This document shows, in pieces, positions 10,773-20,752 of a stretch of 64,000 bases of DNA. Origin of the DNA: Inquilinus limosus_F. GTDB taxonomy: Bacteria > Pseudomonadota > Alphaproteobacteria > DSM-16000 > Inquilinaceae. The notes beneath the pieces were generated by a model. It saw nothing but the letters and a program-made list of their open reading frames with translations. It ran no database searches and was not told the DNA's origin. The DNA lies in contig NZ_JAHVDK010000009.1 of assembly GCF_051487185.1 (NCBI RefSeq), positions 165,716 through 229,715 on the forward strand, in the 5' to 3' direction. Position 1 is the first letter of the stretch. Each line of letters opens with the position of its first letter. Made by a program: the position numbers and the translations under genes.

Positions 10773-10826
10773 CTCTAAGGCGACCGCGCCTCGGTGCCCG
10801 CGGCGGCTGGGGGCGGCTGATCCGCC
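10773..10826. repeat. Direct repeat copy B (displaced coq10 3' end, overlaps hydrolase stop)
   Basis: Partner of 9471-9527. In coq10 frame it still reads GDRASVPAAAGGG then TGA, preceded by an in-frame TAA. Read antisense, it encodes the last 16 residues of the hydrolase and its TAG stop. Confidence 0.85.
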
Positions 10827-12310
10827 CCGCCGACGCTGATGAAACGCGGCGCCAGCGTGCGGTCGGTGCAGAGATCGTCCAGCGGCACGGTCGGCGCGCC
10901 GACGAAGCGGGCTACCAGCTCCGGCGCGCAGGATTCGGTGGTCAGGATGGAATGGCTGCCGGCCCGGAATTCGATCACCCGACCATTGGTCAGGGTCCGC
11001 GCCGCGATATAGGCGTATTCGGGCGGCGTGATCGGGTCGAAGCTGCCGGTCAGCAGCAGGGTCGGCGTGGTGCTCGACACCGCCACGGCATCGACCGCCG
11101 AGATCGGCGGCACGTGCCAGGAATCACAGACCTGCCACTCCAGCGCATAGGCGGCATTGTCGCCATAGGGTTCCGAGGCGGCGACCGACGCCGCCAGCGC
11201 ATCGCGGGTGGCGAAGGGCCAGCTCTCGCTGCAGGCGACGCTGAGCGCGAGGCCATCGGAGCGGTTCGGCCCGCCGCTGAACACCGGCCCGATCCAGGGG
11301 GCGAGGGCGGAGAGATCACCGCGCGCGACCTTGTCGATCAGCTCCGGCAGCTCGGGCACGACCGTCGGGTCGTAGAAGGCGGCGTAGAGCGCGTCGAGCG
11401 CGATGCCGTCGTCGACCCGGACGGTCTTCCGACCCTGGCGGACCGTCTCCGGCTGGGTCCGGAGCTGCGCCAGCATGCCGTCGAAGCGGGCCTCCAGCAG
11501 CGGGTACCGGGCGTCGCAATCGGGGCTGGACCGGCACTCTCCGAATAGCCGGCGGAACACGCGGGCGATCAGCGCCGGCTGGGTGTCGAGGTCGAAGATG
11601 CCCGGCGGATAGACGCTGTCGAGCACCGTGCTGCGCACCCGGTCGGGGAAGTCGCGCATCACCGCCAGCGCCACCCGGCTGCCATAGGAGACGCCGATCA
11701 GGTTGTAGCCTTCGTAGTTCAGCGCGGCGGCGACGTCGTCGACATCGGCCGCGGCCTCGGCGGTGGTGAAGGCCGAGAGATCGATGCCGGACCGGGTCAG
11801 GCGGTCGTGGCAGCGCACCGCCGCCGGCCGTTCCAGCGCCAGCACCTCGGCCCGGGTCAGCCCGGGTGTCCAGTTTCGGTCGGCGACGCGATCCAACTCC
11901 GGGCAGTCCAGGCTGGGCCGCGACTGGCCGACGCCGCGCTGGTCGAAGACGATGAAGTCCCGCGTCTCGCGGATCGGCCGGCTGATCTGCCACCAGCTGT
12001 CCGCGTCGTCGCCGAAGGCGGCGTCCCCCGGGCCGCCGTTGAGGAAGATCACCGGGTCGGGCAGCGGCGACGCGGCACGGCTGTGCAGCACCGCGACATA
12101 GAGGCGGAGGCTGCGGCCGCGCGTGCCCTCGCGATGCGCCGGCACGGCGACGAAGCCGCAGGTCGCCCGTTCCCCGCGCGGCACGGCGAAGACGCAGCGG
12201 GCGCTTTCGAAGCTGGCGGCCGCCGAGGCCGGAAAGGCGAATAGGATCAGGGCGCCGAAGGCAAGGAGGGGCCAAAGGCCCGAGGCGGCCGAATTCAGAC
12301 GCACTGGCAC
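10775..12310 (-). CDS. Secreted alpha/beta-hydrolase, tripeptidyl-aminopeptidase (TAP) type
   Basis: 511-residue predicted exported hydrolase: N-terminal signal peptide (about 1-31, cleavage near ASAAA), oxyanion-loop NGGPG (about 90-94), nucleophile elbow GVSYGSR, and a C-terminal TAP-type segment with the acid and histidine in LLTGSFDPITPPEYA and AGSHSI. Related proteins are proline-type or tripeptidyl peptidases; the substrate here is unknown. The start is GTG at 12310, with a second GTG two codons in. Its last 16 residues come from a duplicated antisense copy of the coq10 tail and are probably not functional. It stands between coq10 and cinA, which are neighbours in many relatives, so it too may be an insertion. 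Confidence 0.8.
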   Translation of the reverse strand: MPVRLNSAASGLWPLLAFGALILFAFPASAAASFESARCVFAVPRGERATCGFVAVPAHREGTRGRSLRLYVAVLHSRAASPLPDPVIFLNGGPGDAAFGDDADSWWQISRPIRETRDFIVFDQRGVGQSRPSLDCPELDRVADRNWTPGLTRAEVLALERPAAVRCHDRLTRSGIDLSAFTTAEAAADVDDVAAALNYEGYNLIGVSYGSRVALAVMRDFPDRVRSTVLDSVYPPGIFDLDTQPALIARVFRRLFGECRSSPDCDARYPLLEARFDGMLAQLRTQPETVRQGRKTVRVDDGIALDALYAAFYDPTVVPELPELIDKVARGDLSALAPWIGPVFSGGPNRSDGLALSVACSESWPFATRDALAASVAASEPYGDNAAYALEWQVCDSWHVPPISAVDAVAVSSTTPTLLLTGSFDPITPPEYAYIAARTLTNGRVIEFRAGSHSILTTESCAPELVARFVGAPTVPLDDLCTDRTLAPRFISVGGADQPPPAAAGTEARSP

Positions 12311-12371
12311 GATACTTTCGGGTGAGTCTCGCCGCCATGATGCGGTGCGTCACCGCGGGCGGCAACCCGCG

Positions 12372-12890
12372 TCAGCCGGCGGGAGGGGATGCGGTTTTCG
12401 CAGCTTGCGCGCCGGCCAACAGTAGCTCCAGCGCCAGCCGCGTCGCCTGGGCCCGCACCGCGCCGCGGTCGCCGGCGAAGACGCGCTGTTCCGTGCGTGT
12501 CGCGGCACCCTGCCGGGCGAGGCCGAAATGGACCAGCCCGACCGGCTTGCCCGGGGTGGCGCCGCCGGGGCCGGCGATGCCGGTCACCGCCACAGCGAGG
12601 TCGACCCGGGCGCGGATCAGCGCCCCTTCGGCCATCGCCGCCGCGACCTCGGCGCTGACCGCGCCGCGGTCGGCGATCAGCCGTGTCGGCACGCCGAGCA
12701 GCTCGGCCTTCGCCGCGTTGGAGTAGGTGACGAAGCCGCGCTCGACCACGTCGGAGGAGCCGGCGATCGCGGTCAGCGCCGCCGCGACCAGCCCGCCGGT
12801 GCAGCTTTCCGCCGTCGCCAGCATCAGCCCGCGGGCCCGGCAGGCGGCCAGCACCTGCTCGGCCAAAGCGAGATCCGCGCCATCGATCAT
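12372..12890 (-). CDS. CinA-family protein (nicotinamide-nucleotide amidase type)
   Basis: 172 residues comprising only the C-terminal amidase domain of CinA (PncC type), which deamidates NMN in pyridine-nucleotide salvage. The family motifs TAESCTGGLVAAALTAIAGSS, GFVTYSNAAKAELLGV and AVTGIAGPGG are present in order. The ATG at 12890 overlaps the pgpA stop (ATGA), so translation is coupled. Last gene of ispDF-pgpA-cinA. The N-terminal molybdopterin-like domain of long CinA proteins is absent, as is usual in Alphaproteobacteria. Confidence 0.9.
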   Translation of the reverse strand: MIDGADLALAEQVLAACRARGLMLATAESCTGGLVAAALTAIAGSSDVVERGFVTYSNAAKAELLGVPTRLIADRGAVSAEVAAAMAEGALIRARVDLAVAVTGIAGPGGATPGKPVGLVHFGLARQGAATRTEQRVFAGDRGAVRAQATRLALELLLAGAQAAKTASPPAG

Positions 12891-13375
12891 GCCAGCCCTC
12901 CCGCCAGGATCGCCGCCCCGACCGCCGCCGTGGCCGCGCCGGCGGCGATGTCGTCCATCATCACGCCCCAGCCGCCGGCGAGCTCTCGGTCGAGCCAGCA
13001 GATCGGCCAGGGTTTGGCGATGTCGAGCAGCCGGAACAGGGCGAAGGCGAAAGGGTACAGCCACAGCACCCCCGCCACCGGCGCCAAGGCCAGAAGCTGG
13101 CCGGCCACCTCGTCGACGACGATCGCGCTCGAATCCGCTTCGCCGCCGCGGCAGACCGCGCCGGCCGCCCAGACCCCGGCAAGGCCGAGGACGACCCCTG
13201 CCACGGCCACCGTGGCCGGCCCGCCGATCCGCCACAGCAGCCAGGCGAGGGGCAGGGCGGCGAGCGACCCCCAGGTGCCGGAAGCCCGCCGGATCAGCCC
13301 GATCCCGCCCATCGTCGCCAGCAGCGTGGTCGGCTGCCAGAAGCGGCAGCCGGGCGGGAGCGGCCGGAACGGCAT
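12887..13375 (-). CDS. pgpA: Phosphatidylglycerophosphatase A
   Basis: 162-residue membrane enzyme removing the phosphate from phosphatidylglycerophosphate to give phosphatidylglycerol. The N-terminal GGIGLIRRASGTWGSLAAL, the VVDEVAGQLLAL motif (acidic catalytic residues) and the DIAKPWPICWLDRELAGGWGVMMDD segment are typical, and several hydrophobic helices are visible. The ATG at 13375 shares one base with the ispDF stop (TGATG), and the 3' end overlaps cinA, giving a fully coupled operon. Confidence 0.92.
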   Translation of the reverse strand: MPFRPLPPGCRFWQPTTLLATMGGIGLIRRASGTWGSLAALPLAWLLWRIGGPATVAVAGVVLGLAGVWAAGAVCRGGEADSSAIVVDEVAGQLLALAPVAGVLWLYPFAFALFRLLDIAKPWPICWLDRELAGGWGVMMDDIAAGAATAAVGAAILAGGLA

Positions 13376-14523
13376 CAGCGCTCGATCCGCACGCTCGCCG
13401 CGGCCTGGGCGGCGATGCCCTCCTCGCGGCCGGTGAAGCCGAGCCGTTCGGTCGTGGTCGCCTTGACGCTGACCCGCTCGGGCTCGATCCGCAGGATCTC
13501 GGCGATCCGCGCCACCATGGCGGCGCGGTGCGGGCCGATCTTCGGCCGCTCGCACAGCAGCGTGACGTCGACGTTGAGGATGCTGCCGCGGGCCCGCACC
13601 AGCTCGGCCGCATGGGCCAGGAAGGCGGCGGAATCGGCACCGCGCCAGCGCTCGTCGGAGGGCGGGAAATGCTGGCCGATGTCGCCGGCGCCGATGGCGC
13701 CGAGCAGCGCGTCGGTCAGGGCGTGCAGCCCGACATCGGCGTCGGAATGCCCTTCCAGCCTGCAGACATGGGGGATGCGGATGCCGCACAGGATTACGGC
13801 GTCGCCCGGGATCAGGCGGTGCACGTCGAAGCCGGTGCCGGTCCGGATGTCGGCGACGCCGCCGAGCAGTCGTTCCGCGCGGGTCAGGTCCGCCTCCGTG
13901 GTGATCTTGAAGTTGTCGACATGGCCTTCGACCAGGCGCACGGCGGTGCCCTGGCGCTCCGCCACCGCGGCGTCGTCGGTCAGGGCCTCGCCGGCGGCGG
14001 CGCGATGGGCGGCGAGCAAGGGCGCGAAGCGGAAGCCCTGCGGGGTCTGCGCCTGCCACAGGCCGCTGCGGTCGACCGTGCCGGCGGCGACGCCGCCTTC
14101 GGCCCGCTTGATGGTGTCGACCACCGGCACGGCGGCGATCGCGGCCTCGGCGGAGGCGAGGGCGTCGAGCACCCGCTCGATCGTCGCCCGGTCCACCAGC
14201 GGCCGGGCCGCGTCGTGCACCAGCACCAGGTCCGGCGCCCGCGGCGCCAGCCATTCCAGCGCCGCGCGGACGCTGTCCTGCCGGGTGGCGCCGCCGGTCA
14301 CCGGGCCGGGCAGGTCGAGCCCGGCGGTCGCCACCTGGTAGAGATCCCGGTGCTCGTCGCGGATCACCACGACGATGTCGTCGAAACGGCCGCTGCTGCG
14401 GAACGCCTCGACCGACCGGCGCAGCACCGTACTGCCGGCCAGCGGGCGGTATTGCTTGGGCAGGGAGCCGCCGAACCGCTCGCCGGTTCCGGCGGCGACG
14501 ATGACGGCGGCGTGACGTGGCAT
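13375..14523 (-). CDS. ispDF: Bifunctional IspD/IspF, non-mevalonate isoprenoid pathway
   Basis: Fusion of 2-C-methyl-D-erythritol-4-phosphate cytidylyltransferase (about residues 1-225) and 2-C-methyl-D-erythritol-2,4-cyclodiphosphate synthase (about 226-382). The IspD part has AAGTGERFGGSLPKQY, VLVHDAARPLV and the VDNFKITTEAD end. The IspF part has TGTGFDVHRL with metal ligands, EGHSDADVGLHALTDALLGA and ATTTERLGFTGREEGIA. The fusion is typical of Alphaproteobacteria. ATG start; first gene of the operon with pgpA and cinA. Confidence 0.96.
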   Translation of the reverse strand: MPRHAAVIVAAGTGERFGGSLPKQYRPLAGSTVLRRSVEAFRSSGRFDDIVVVIRDEHRDLYQVATAGLDLPGPVTGGATRQDSVRAALEWLAPRAPDLVLVHDAARPLVDRATIERVLDALASAEAAIAAVPVVDTIKRAEGGVAAGTVDRSGLWQAQTPQGFRFAPLLAAHRAAAGEALTDDAAVAERQGTAVRLVEGHVDNFKITTEADLTRAERLLGGVADIRTGTGFDVHRLIPGDAVILCGIRIPHVCRLEGHSDADVGLHALTDALLGAIGAGDIGQHFPPSDERWRGADSAAFLAHAAELVRARGSILNVDVTLLCERPKIGPHRAAMVARIAEILRIEPERVSVKATTTERLGFTGREEGIAAQAAASVRIER

Positions 14524-14597
14524 GATCCGCTCGGTCTCCTGGACGAAAGGCGCCGCACGATAGGGCGGCGCCTTGGGAGAGACAAGCAGAGAGGGTG

Positions 14598-15596
14598 CTA
14601 TTGCGGGATCAGTTCGACCCGGCGGTTCTGGGCCCGGCCTTCATCCGTGGTGTTCGGCGCGACCGGCGCCAGGGGGCCGACGCCCGCCGGGTTCAGCCGG
14701 CCGGCCGGCACGCCGTACTGCTTCACCAGCGCCGCCACCACCGCCGCGGCGCGGGCCCGCGACAGGGTCATGTTGGTCTCCACGCCGCCGACATTGTCGG
14801 TGTGGCCGACGACGTGCAGCTTGACCGCCGGATCGTCCTTCAGGACCTACGCCACCTGGTCGAGCGCCGGCTTGGACTCCGGCTTCAGCTCGGCCTTGTT
14901 GAAGTCGAAATGGATGCCGTAGAGGGCGATATGGCCCTGCGCGGCCAGGCCCTTCTCGATCTCGGCGGCCGAGACCGTCACCATCTTGTCCTGCAGCGTG
15001 CCGGATTCGATGACGTCGAGCTGGATGATGGCCTGGCCTTCCGTCACCTCGACATCCCGGGTGTAGCCGTCCTCGTATTCGGTGACGTAGAGGGCGATGT
15101 CGACCGCGGCGCCGTCCTTCGCCAGCTCCGCGGTCAGGAAATGCGCGGCGGCCGGGCTGTATTCGAAGAGCTGCGTCGCGATGCCGGAGAAGATCGCGCC
15201 CTGGTGCTTGCCGGTGGCGGCGCCTTCGGCCTTGAACAGCACCTGGTAGCCCTTGGCCGCCAGCTCGTTCTCGTAGTTCTCGAACACGTCGTCGGCGGAG
15301 ACGCCGGCCGGCGCCGTGTAGCTGATGCGGGTCAGCGCGCCGCTGACCTCCTTCGCGGCGGCGAAGACGGGCTTTTCCTTGGCCTGGTCATATTCGTCGG
15401 CGGGGCCGAGCGGCAGCGTGTAGCGGACGAATTTCTGCGTGCTGTAGGCCACGATCGATGAACCGTCGAACCGCTTGATCCCCGGATGATCCTTTGCCCC
15501 GGCGATGTCGGCTGCAACAGCAGGCGTCATCGTGCCGGCGGTCAGCGCGAAGGCCAGGGCGGCGATGCGTCCAATCGTCCCGATCATCGGTCTCAT
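14598..15596 (-). pseudogene. OmpA-family protein broken by one in-frame amber codon
   Basis: Read through, this is a 331-residue exported protein: a signal peptide (about 1-30, ending PAVAA), a DUF4892-like periplasmic domain (about 35-210) and an OmpA-C peptidoglycan-binding domain (about 215-331). A TAG at 14847-14849 (codon 250) interrupts the same frame, which continues intact with VLKDDPAVKLHVVGHTDN and NMTLSRARAAAV. No frameshift is present; one base change explains it. The truncated product would lose the aspartate and arginine of the motif that binds diaminopimelate. The start at 15596 has GGAG nine bases before it; an in-frame ATG at 15611 is possible. Recent pseudogene, sequencing error or stop suppression cannot be told apart here. 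Confidence 0.75.
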
Positions 15597-15702
15597 AGGA
15601 TTCTGCTCCATATTCGCCACCGGCCCACAGGCGCGGCATTCTTGACGCGGTTTCATGTAGCGCCGGCCGCAAGGAACTTCTTCCCCCTCAGAATAGGGGG
15701 GT

Positions 15703-15718
15703 GGGCGGCACTTTTGCT
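15703..15718 (+). promoter_or_regulatory. Possible sigma-54 promoter before ntrB
   Basis: GGGC (15703-15706) and TTGC (15714-15717) have the exact -24/-12 spacing of sigma-54 promoters (GG to GC 12 bases). The leading T of the consensus is a G. It lies about 80 bases before the ntrB start, where NtrC autoregulation would be plausible. Confidence 0.3.
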
Positions 15719-15796
15719 CATTGGTTAGGCAAAACTTTCATTGGACAAAATTTAGGCGATAAGCTGATCTGGCGCTTGTCAGTCCTTTTTGCTGCG

Positions 15797-16935
15797 ATGC
15801 CGAATCTGAAACCGATCCCCGCCGCCGCGGCCGCGCCGCAACCGGATCCCTTCGCGCTCCTGGCTTCGCTGCCGGTGGCGGTGCTGGCGGTCGGCCAAGA
15901 CCGGGTGATCCGCTTCGTCAACCTGGCGGCGCAGCAACTGCTCGACGCCAGCGAATCCGCCCTGGTGGGCCAGGATCTGACCGGCTTCGTCCCGGGCGAC
16001 AGCCCGCTCTTCACCCTGATCGACCAGGCGATCCAGCAGGACCGCAGCGTCGCCGATTACGGCATGCTGCTGGAAAGCCCGCGCATCGGCCGTCGTACCG
16101 TCACCGTGACGGTCGCGCCGCTGGTCGAGCCGCCCGATCTCGCCGTGGTCAGCCTGTTCGAGGAATCGGTGGCGCGGCGGATCGACACCCAGCTGAACCG
16201 CCGCCACGCCGCCCGGTCGATGACCGCGATGGCGGCGATGCTGGCGCATGAGATCAAGAATCCGCTGTCCGGCATCCGCGGCGCCGCCCAGCTGCTGGAG
16301 CAGACGGTCGGTGACGACGACCGGGCGTTGACCCGGCTGATCTGCGAGGAGACCGACCGCATCGTCCGGCTGGTCGACCGCATGGACGCCTTCTCCGACC
16401 CCAGCCCTCTGACCCGCGAGCCGGTCAACATCCACGAGGTGCTGGAGCGGGCACGCCAGGTGGCCCAGACCGGATTCGGCCGCCATGTCCGCTTCATCGA
16501 GCGCTACGATCCGTCGCTGCCGCCGGTGCCGGGGCATTTCGACCAGCTGGTGCAGGTTTTCCTGAACCTGATCAAGAACGCGGTCGAGGCGGTGGCGGAG
16601 GACGGCGAGATCGTCCTGACCACCGCCTATCAGCGTGGCGTGGCGATCGCGGTGCCGGGCACCAGCCAGCGCATGAACCTGCCGCTGATGGTGTCGATCC
16701 AGGACAACGGCCCGGGCATTCCGGACGACCTCAAGGACCACCTCTTCGATCCCTTCGTGACCACCAAGGCGGAAGGCTCCGGCCTCGGCCTGTCGCTGGT
16801 GGCCAAGATCATCGGCGATCACGGCGGGCTGATCGGCTTCGAGAGCGAGCCGCGCCGCACGGTGTTCAAGATCTCCCTGCCGATCCACGCCGCACCGGCG
16901 CCGAACGGCGACCATGACGACAACGGAAGCGAACC

Positions 16936-16939
<4 letters not shown>
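15797..16939 (+). CDS. ntrB: Nitrogen-regulation sensor kinase NtrB
   Basis: Cytoplasmic histidine kinase/phosphatase partner of NtrC (380 residues), normally controlled by PII. It has a PAS domain (about 15-120), HisKA with MLAHEIKNPLSG (His151), and HATPase with NLIKNAVEAV (N box), DNGPGIPDDL and GSGLGLSLVAKI. There is no membrane segment. The ATG at 15797 gives the family N-terminus; a longer open frame upstream lacks support. The 3' end overlaps ntrC by four bases (ATGA). In many relatives dusB precedes ntrB; it is absent here. Confidence 0.94.
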
Positions 16940-18390
<1,451 letters not shown>

Positions 18391-18424
18391 GGCGCTTGAC
18401 CGTACCGCCTGCAGAACGCCTGAG

Positions 18425-20752
18425 ATGACAACCAACGCCGCGAGCCCTTCGACCCTCTGGCGGCAGCTTTACCAATGGGCGACCCGGATCGGGCTGGAGA
18501 ACAAGCTGGCGGTGGTGCTGATCTTCGCCGCCGTCGCCTCCGGCATCGCGACCTATACCGCGCTCAGCAGCAACTCGCTGTTCGGCAAGGACGCCGACCG
18601 GGTGTCGCTGCTGCTGGTGCTCGACCTGACCATCCTCTTGATGCTCGGGGCGATCGTGGCGCGGCGGCTGGTGCGGATCTGGGCGGCGCGCCGCCGCGGC
18701 TCGGCCGGCTCGCGCCTGCATGTCCGGCTGGTGGCGCTGTTCGCGGTGGTGGCGGTCGCCCCCGCGATCCTGGTCGCGATCTTCTCGGCCGTCATCTTCA
18801 ACATCGGCCTGCAGACCTGGTTTTCCGAGCGCGTCTCGACCGCGGTCAATGAATCGCTTTCGGTCGCGCAGGTCTATCTCGAGGAGAACCAGAAGAGCAT
18901 CCGCTACGCCGCGCAGAGCATCGCCACCACGGTCGAGCGGGCCTATGCCCAGTATCCCGAGTTCATCGCCGGCAACAGATCCGCCCTGGTCGGGATCCTG
19001 GGCAGCATGACCCAGACCTACAACATCCCCGACATCCGGATCATCGACCGCAAGGGCCAGGTCATCGCCGAATCGCCCTACGCCAAGGGCCTGAAGCTGG
19101 ACATGGTGGCCCCGAAGTACTTCGACCGGGCGATGTCCAGCGACACCGGATACGGGCCGGTCGAGCTGATGATCGACGGCCAGGGCGACCGGGTGCGCGC
19201 ACTGGTGCGGCTGAACGGCTTCCCCTTCGACGCCTTCCTCCTGATCGGCAAGCAGGTCGATCCGGAGGCGCTGGCCTATGTCGAGCAGACCAAGGGCGCG
19301 GTCGCTGACTACCGGACGCTGGAGGGGCGGCGCTCGCAGCTGCAGCTGATCTTCACCGCGATCTACGTCACCGTCGCGGTGCTGCTGCTGATGGCCGCGG
19401 TCTGGATCGGCCTCGTCTTCGCCGACACGCTGGTGCGGCCGCTGCGCGAGCTGATCATGGCATCGGAGCGGGTGCGGGCGGGCGACCTGTCGATCCGGGT
19501 TCAGGGTGTCGACAGCACCGACGAGCTCGGCAGCCTGGCCCGTTCCTTCAACCGCATGACCAATCAGCTGGAAAGCCAGCGCCGCGAGCTGATCGAGGCG
19601 AACCGCCAGCTCGACCAGCGCCGGCAGTTCACCGAGACGGTGCTGTCCGGCGTCTCGGCCGGCGTGCTCGGCCTCGACCAGGACGGCCGGGTCCATCTGC
19701 CGAACCGCTCCGCCACCGAGCTGCTCGGCCGCACGGTCGACGAGCTGGTGGGCCAGCCGCTGGAAGCGGTGGTGCCGGAGATGGCGGAGCTGCTGGAGAG
19801 CGCCCGCAGCCGGCAGGGCCGGATGATCGAGGGGCAGGTGAAGATCCGCCGCCAGGGCGAGCTGCGGACCCTCCTGGCCCGCATCGCGGCGGAGCGGCTG
19901 GACGGCGAGGTCCGCGGCTTCGTCGTCACCTTCGATGACGTCACCGAGCTGCTCTCGGCCCAGCGCAAGGCGGCCTGGGCCGACGTGGCCCGCCGGATCG
20001 CGCATGAGATTAAGAATCCGCTGACCCCGATCCAGCTTTCGGCGGAGCGGCTGAAGCGCAAATATCTCAAGCAGATATCGGACGATCCTCAGACCTTCGT
20101 CACCTGCACCGAGACGATCGTGCGGCAGGTTGGCGACATCGGCCGGATGGTCGACGAGTTCTCGGCCTTCGCCCGCATGCCGTCTCCGGTGATGAAGGCG
20201 ATCGACCTCTCGGAGATCTGCCAGCAGGCGCTGTTCCTGCAGCGCAACGCCCATCCGAAGATCGGCTTCGCCTTCAGCCAGCCCGACGACCGGCCGCTGG
20301 TGCCGTGCGATTCCCGGCAGCTGTCGCAGGCCGTCACCAATCTGCTGCAGAATGGCGTCGACGCGATCGAAGGTCGGATCGCGGAAGGCCGCGACCTGCC
20401 GAAGGGGCAGGTGCGATTGATTCTGGACTATCTCGAAGGCGAGGCCTGGATCACGGTCGAGGACAACGGGAAGGGGCTGCCCACCGACGACCGCGATCGG
20501 CTAACCGAACCCTATGTCACGACCCGCACCAAAGGCACTGGATTGGGGCTCGCCATCGTCAAGAAAATCATGGAGGATCACGGCGGCCGGCTGGTCCTTG
20601 AGGACCGTCCGGGCGGCGGCGCCCGGGTGAGCCTCGTCTTTCCATTGGAACAGGCGGGCGTGCCGGCCGTTCCAACCGGCGACGAGCCGGGGGCATCGAC
20701 CGATCGGGTGACGGCTGCGGGCTCCAAGGACGCGGTGGGCCATGGCGCATGA
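18425..20752 (+). CDS. ntrY: Membrane sensor kinase NtrY
   Basis: 775-residue sensor kinase with several N-terminal membrane segments (about residues 28-120), a periplasmic or extracytoplasmic sensor region (about 130-315), another membrane segment (about 318-340), HAMP (about 340-395), PAS (about 405-500), HisKA with RRIAHEIKNPLTPIQ (His527) and HATPase with NLLQNGVDAIE and GTGLGLAIVKKI. NtrY-NtrX pairs in Alphaproteobacteria respond to nitrogen and redox or oxygen state. The 3' end overlaps ntrX by 11 bases, showing translational coupling. Confidence 0.95.
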   Translation: MTTNAASPSTLWRQLYQWATRIGLENKLAVVLIFAAVASGIATYTALSSNSLFGKDADRVSLLLVLDLTILLMLGAIVARRLVRIWAARRRGSAGSRLHVRLVALFAVVAVAPAILVAIFSAVIFNIGLQTWFSERVSTAVNESLSVAQVYLEENQKSIRYAAQSIATTVERAYAQYPEFIAGNRSALVGILGSMTQTYNIPDIRIIDRKGQVIAESPYAKGLKLDMVAPKYFDRAMSSDTGYGPVELMIDGQGDRVRALVRLNGFPFDAFLLIGKQVDPEALAYVEQTKGAVADYRTLEGRRSQLQLIFTAIYVTVAVLLLMAAVWIGLVFADTLVRPLRELIMASERVRAGDLSIRVQGVDSTDELGSLARSFNRMTNQLESQRRELIEANRQLDQRRQFTETVLSGVSAGVLGLDQDGRVHLPNRSATELLGRTVDELVGQPLEAVVPEMAELLESARSRQGRMIEGQVKIRRQGELRTLLARIAAERLDGEVRGFVVTFDDVTELLSAQRKAAWADVARRIAHEIKNPLTPIQLSAERLKRKYLKQISDDPQTFVTCTETIVRQVGDIGRMVDEFSAFARMPSPVMKAIDLSEICQQALFLQRNAHPKIGFAFSQPDDRPLVPCDSRQLSQAVTNLLQNGVDAIEGRIAEGRDLPKGQVRLILDYLEGEAWITVEDNGKGLPTDDRDRLTEPYVTTRTKGTGLGLAIVKKIMEDHGGRLVLEDRPGGGARVSLVFPLEQAGVPAVPTGDEPGASTDRVTAAGSKDAVGHGA

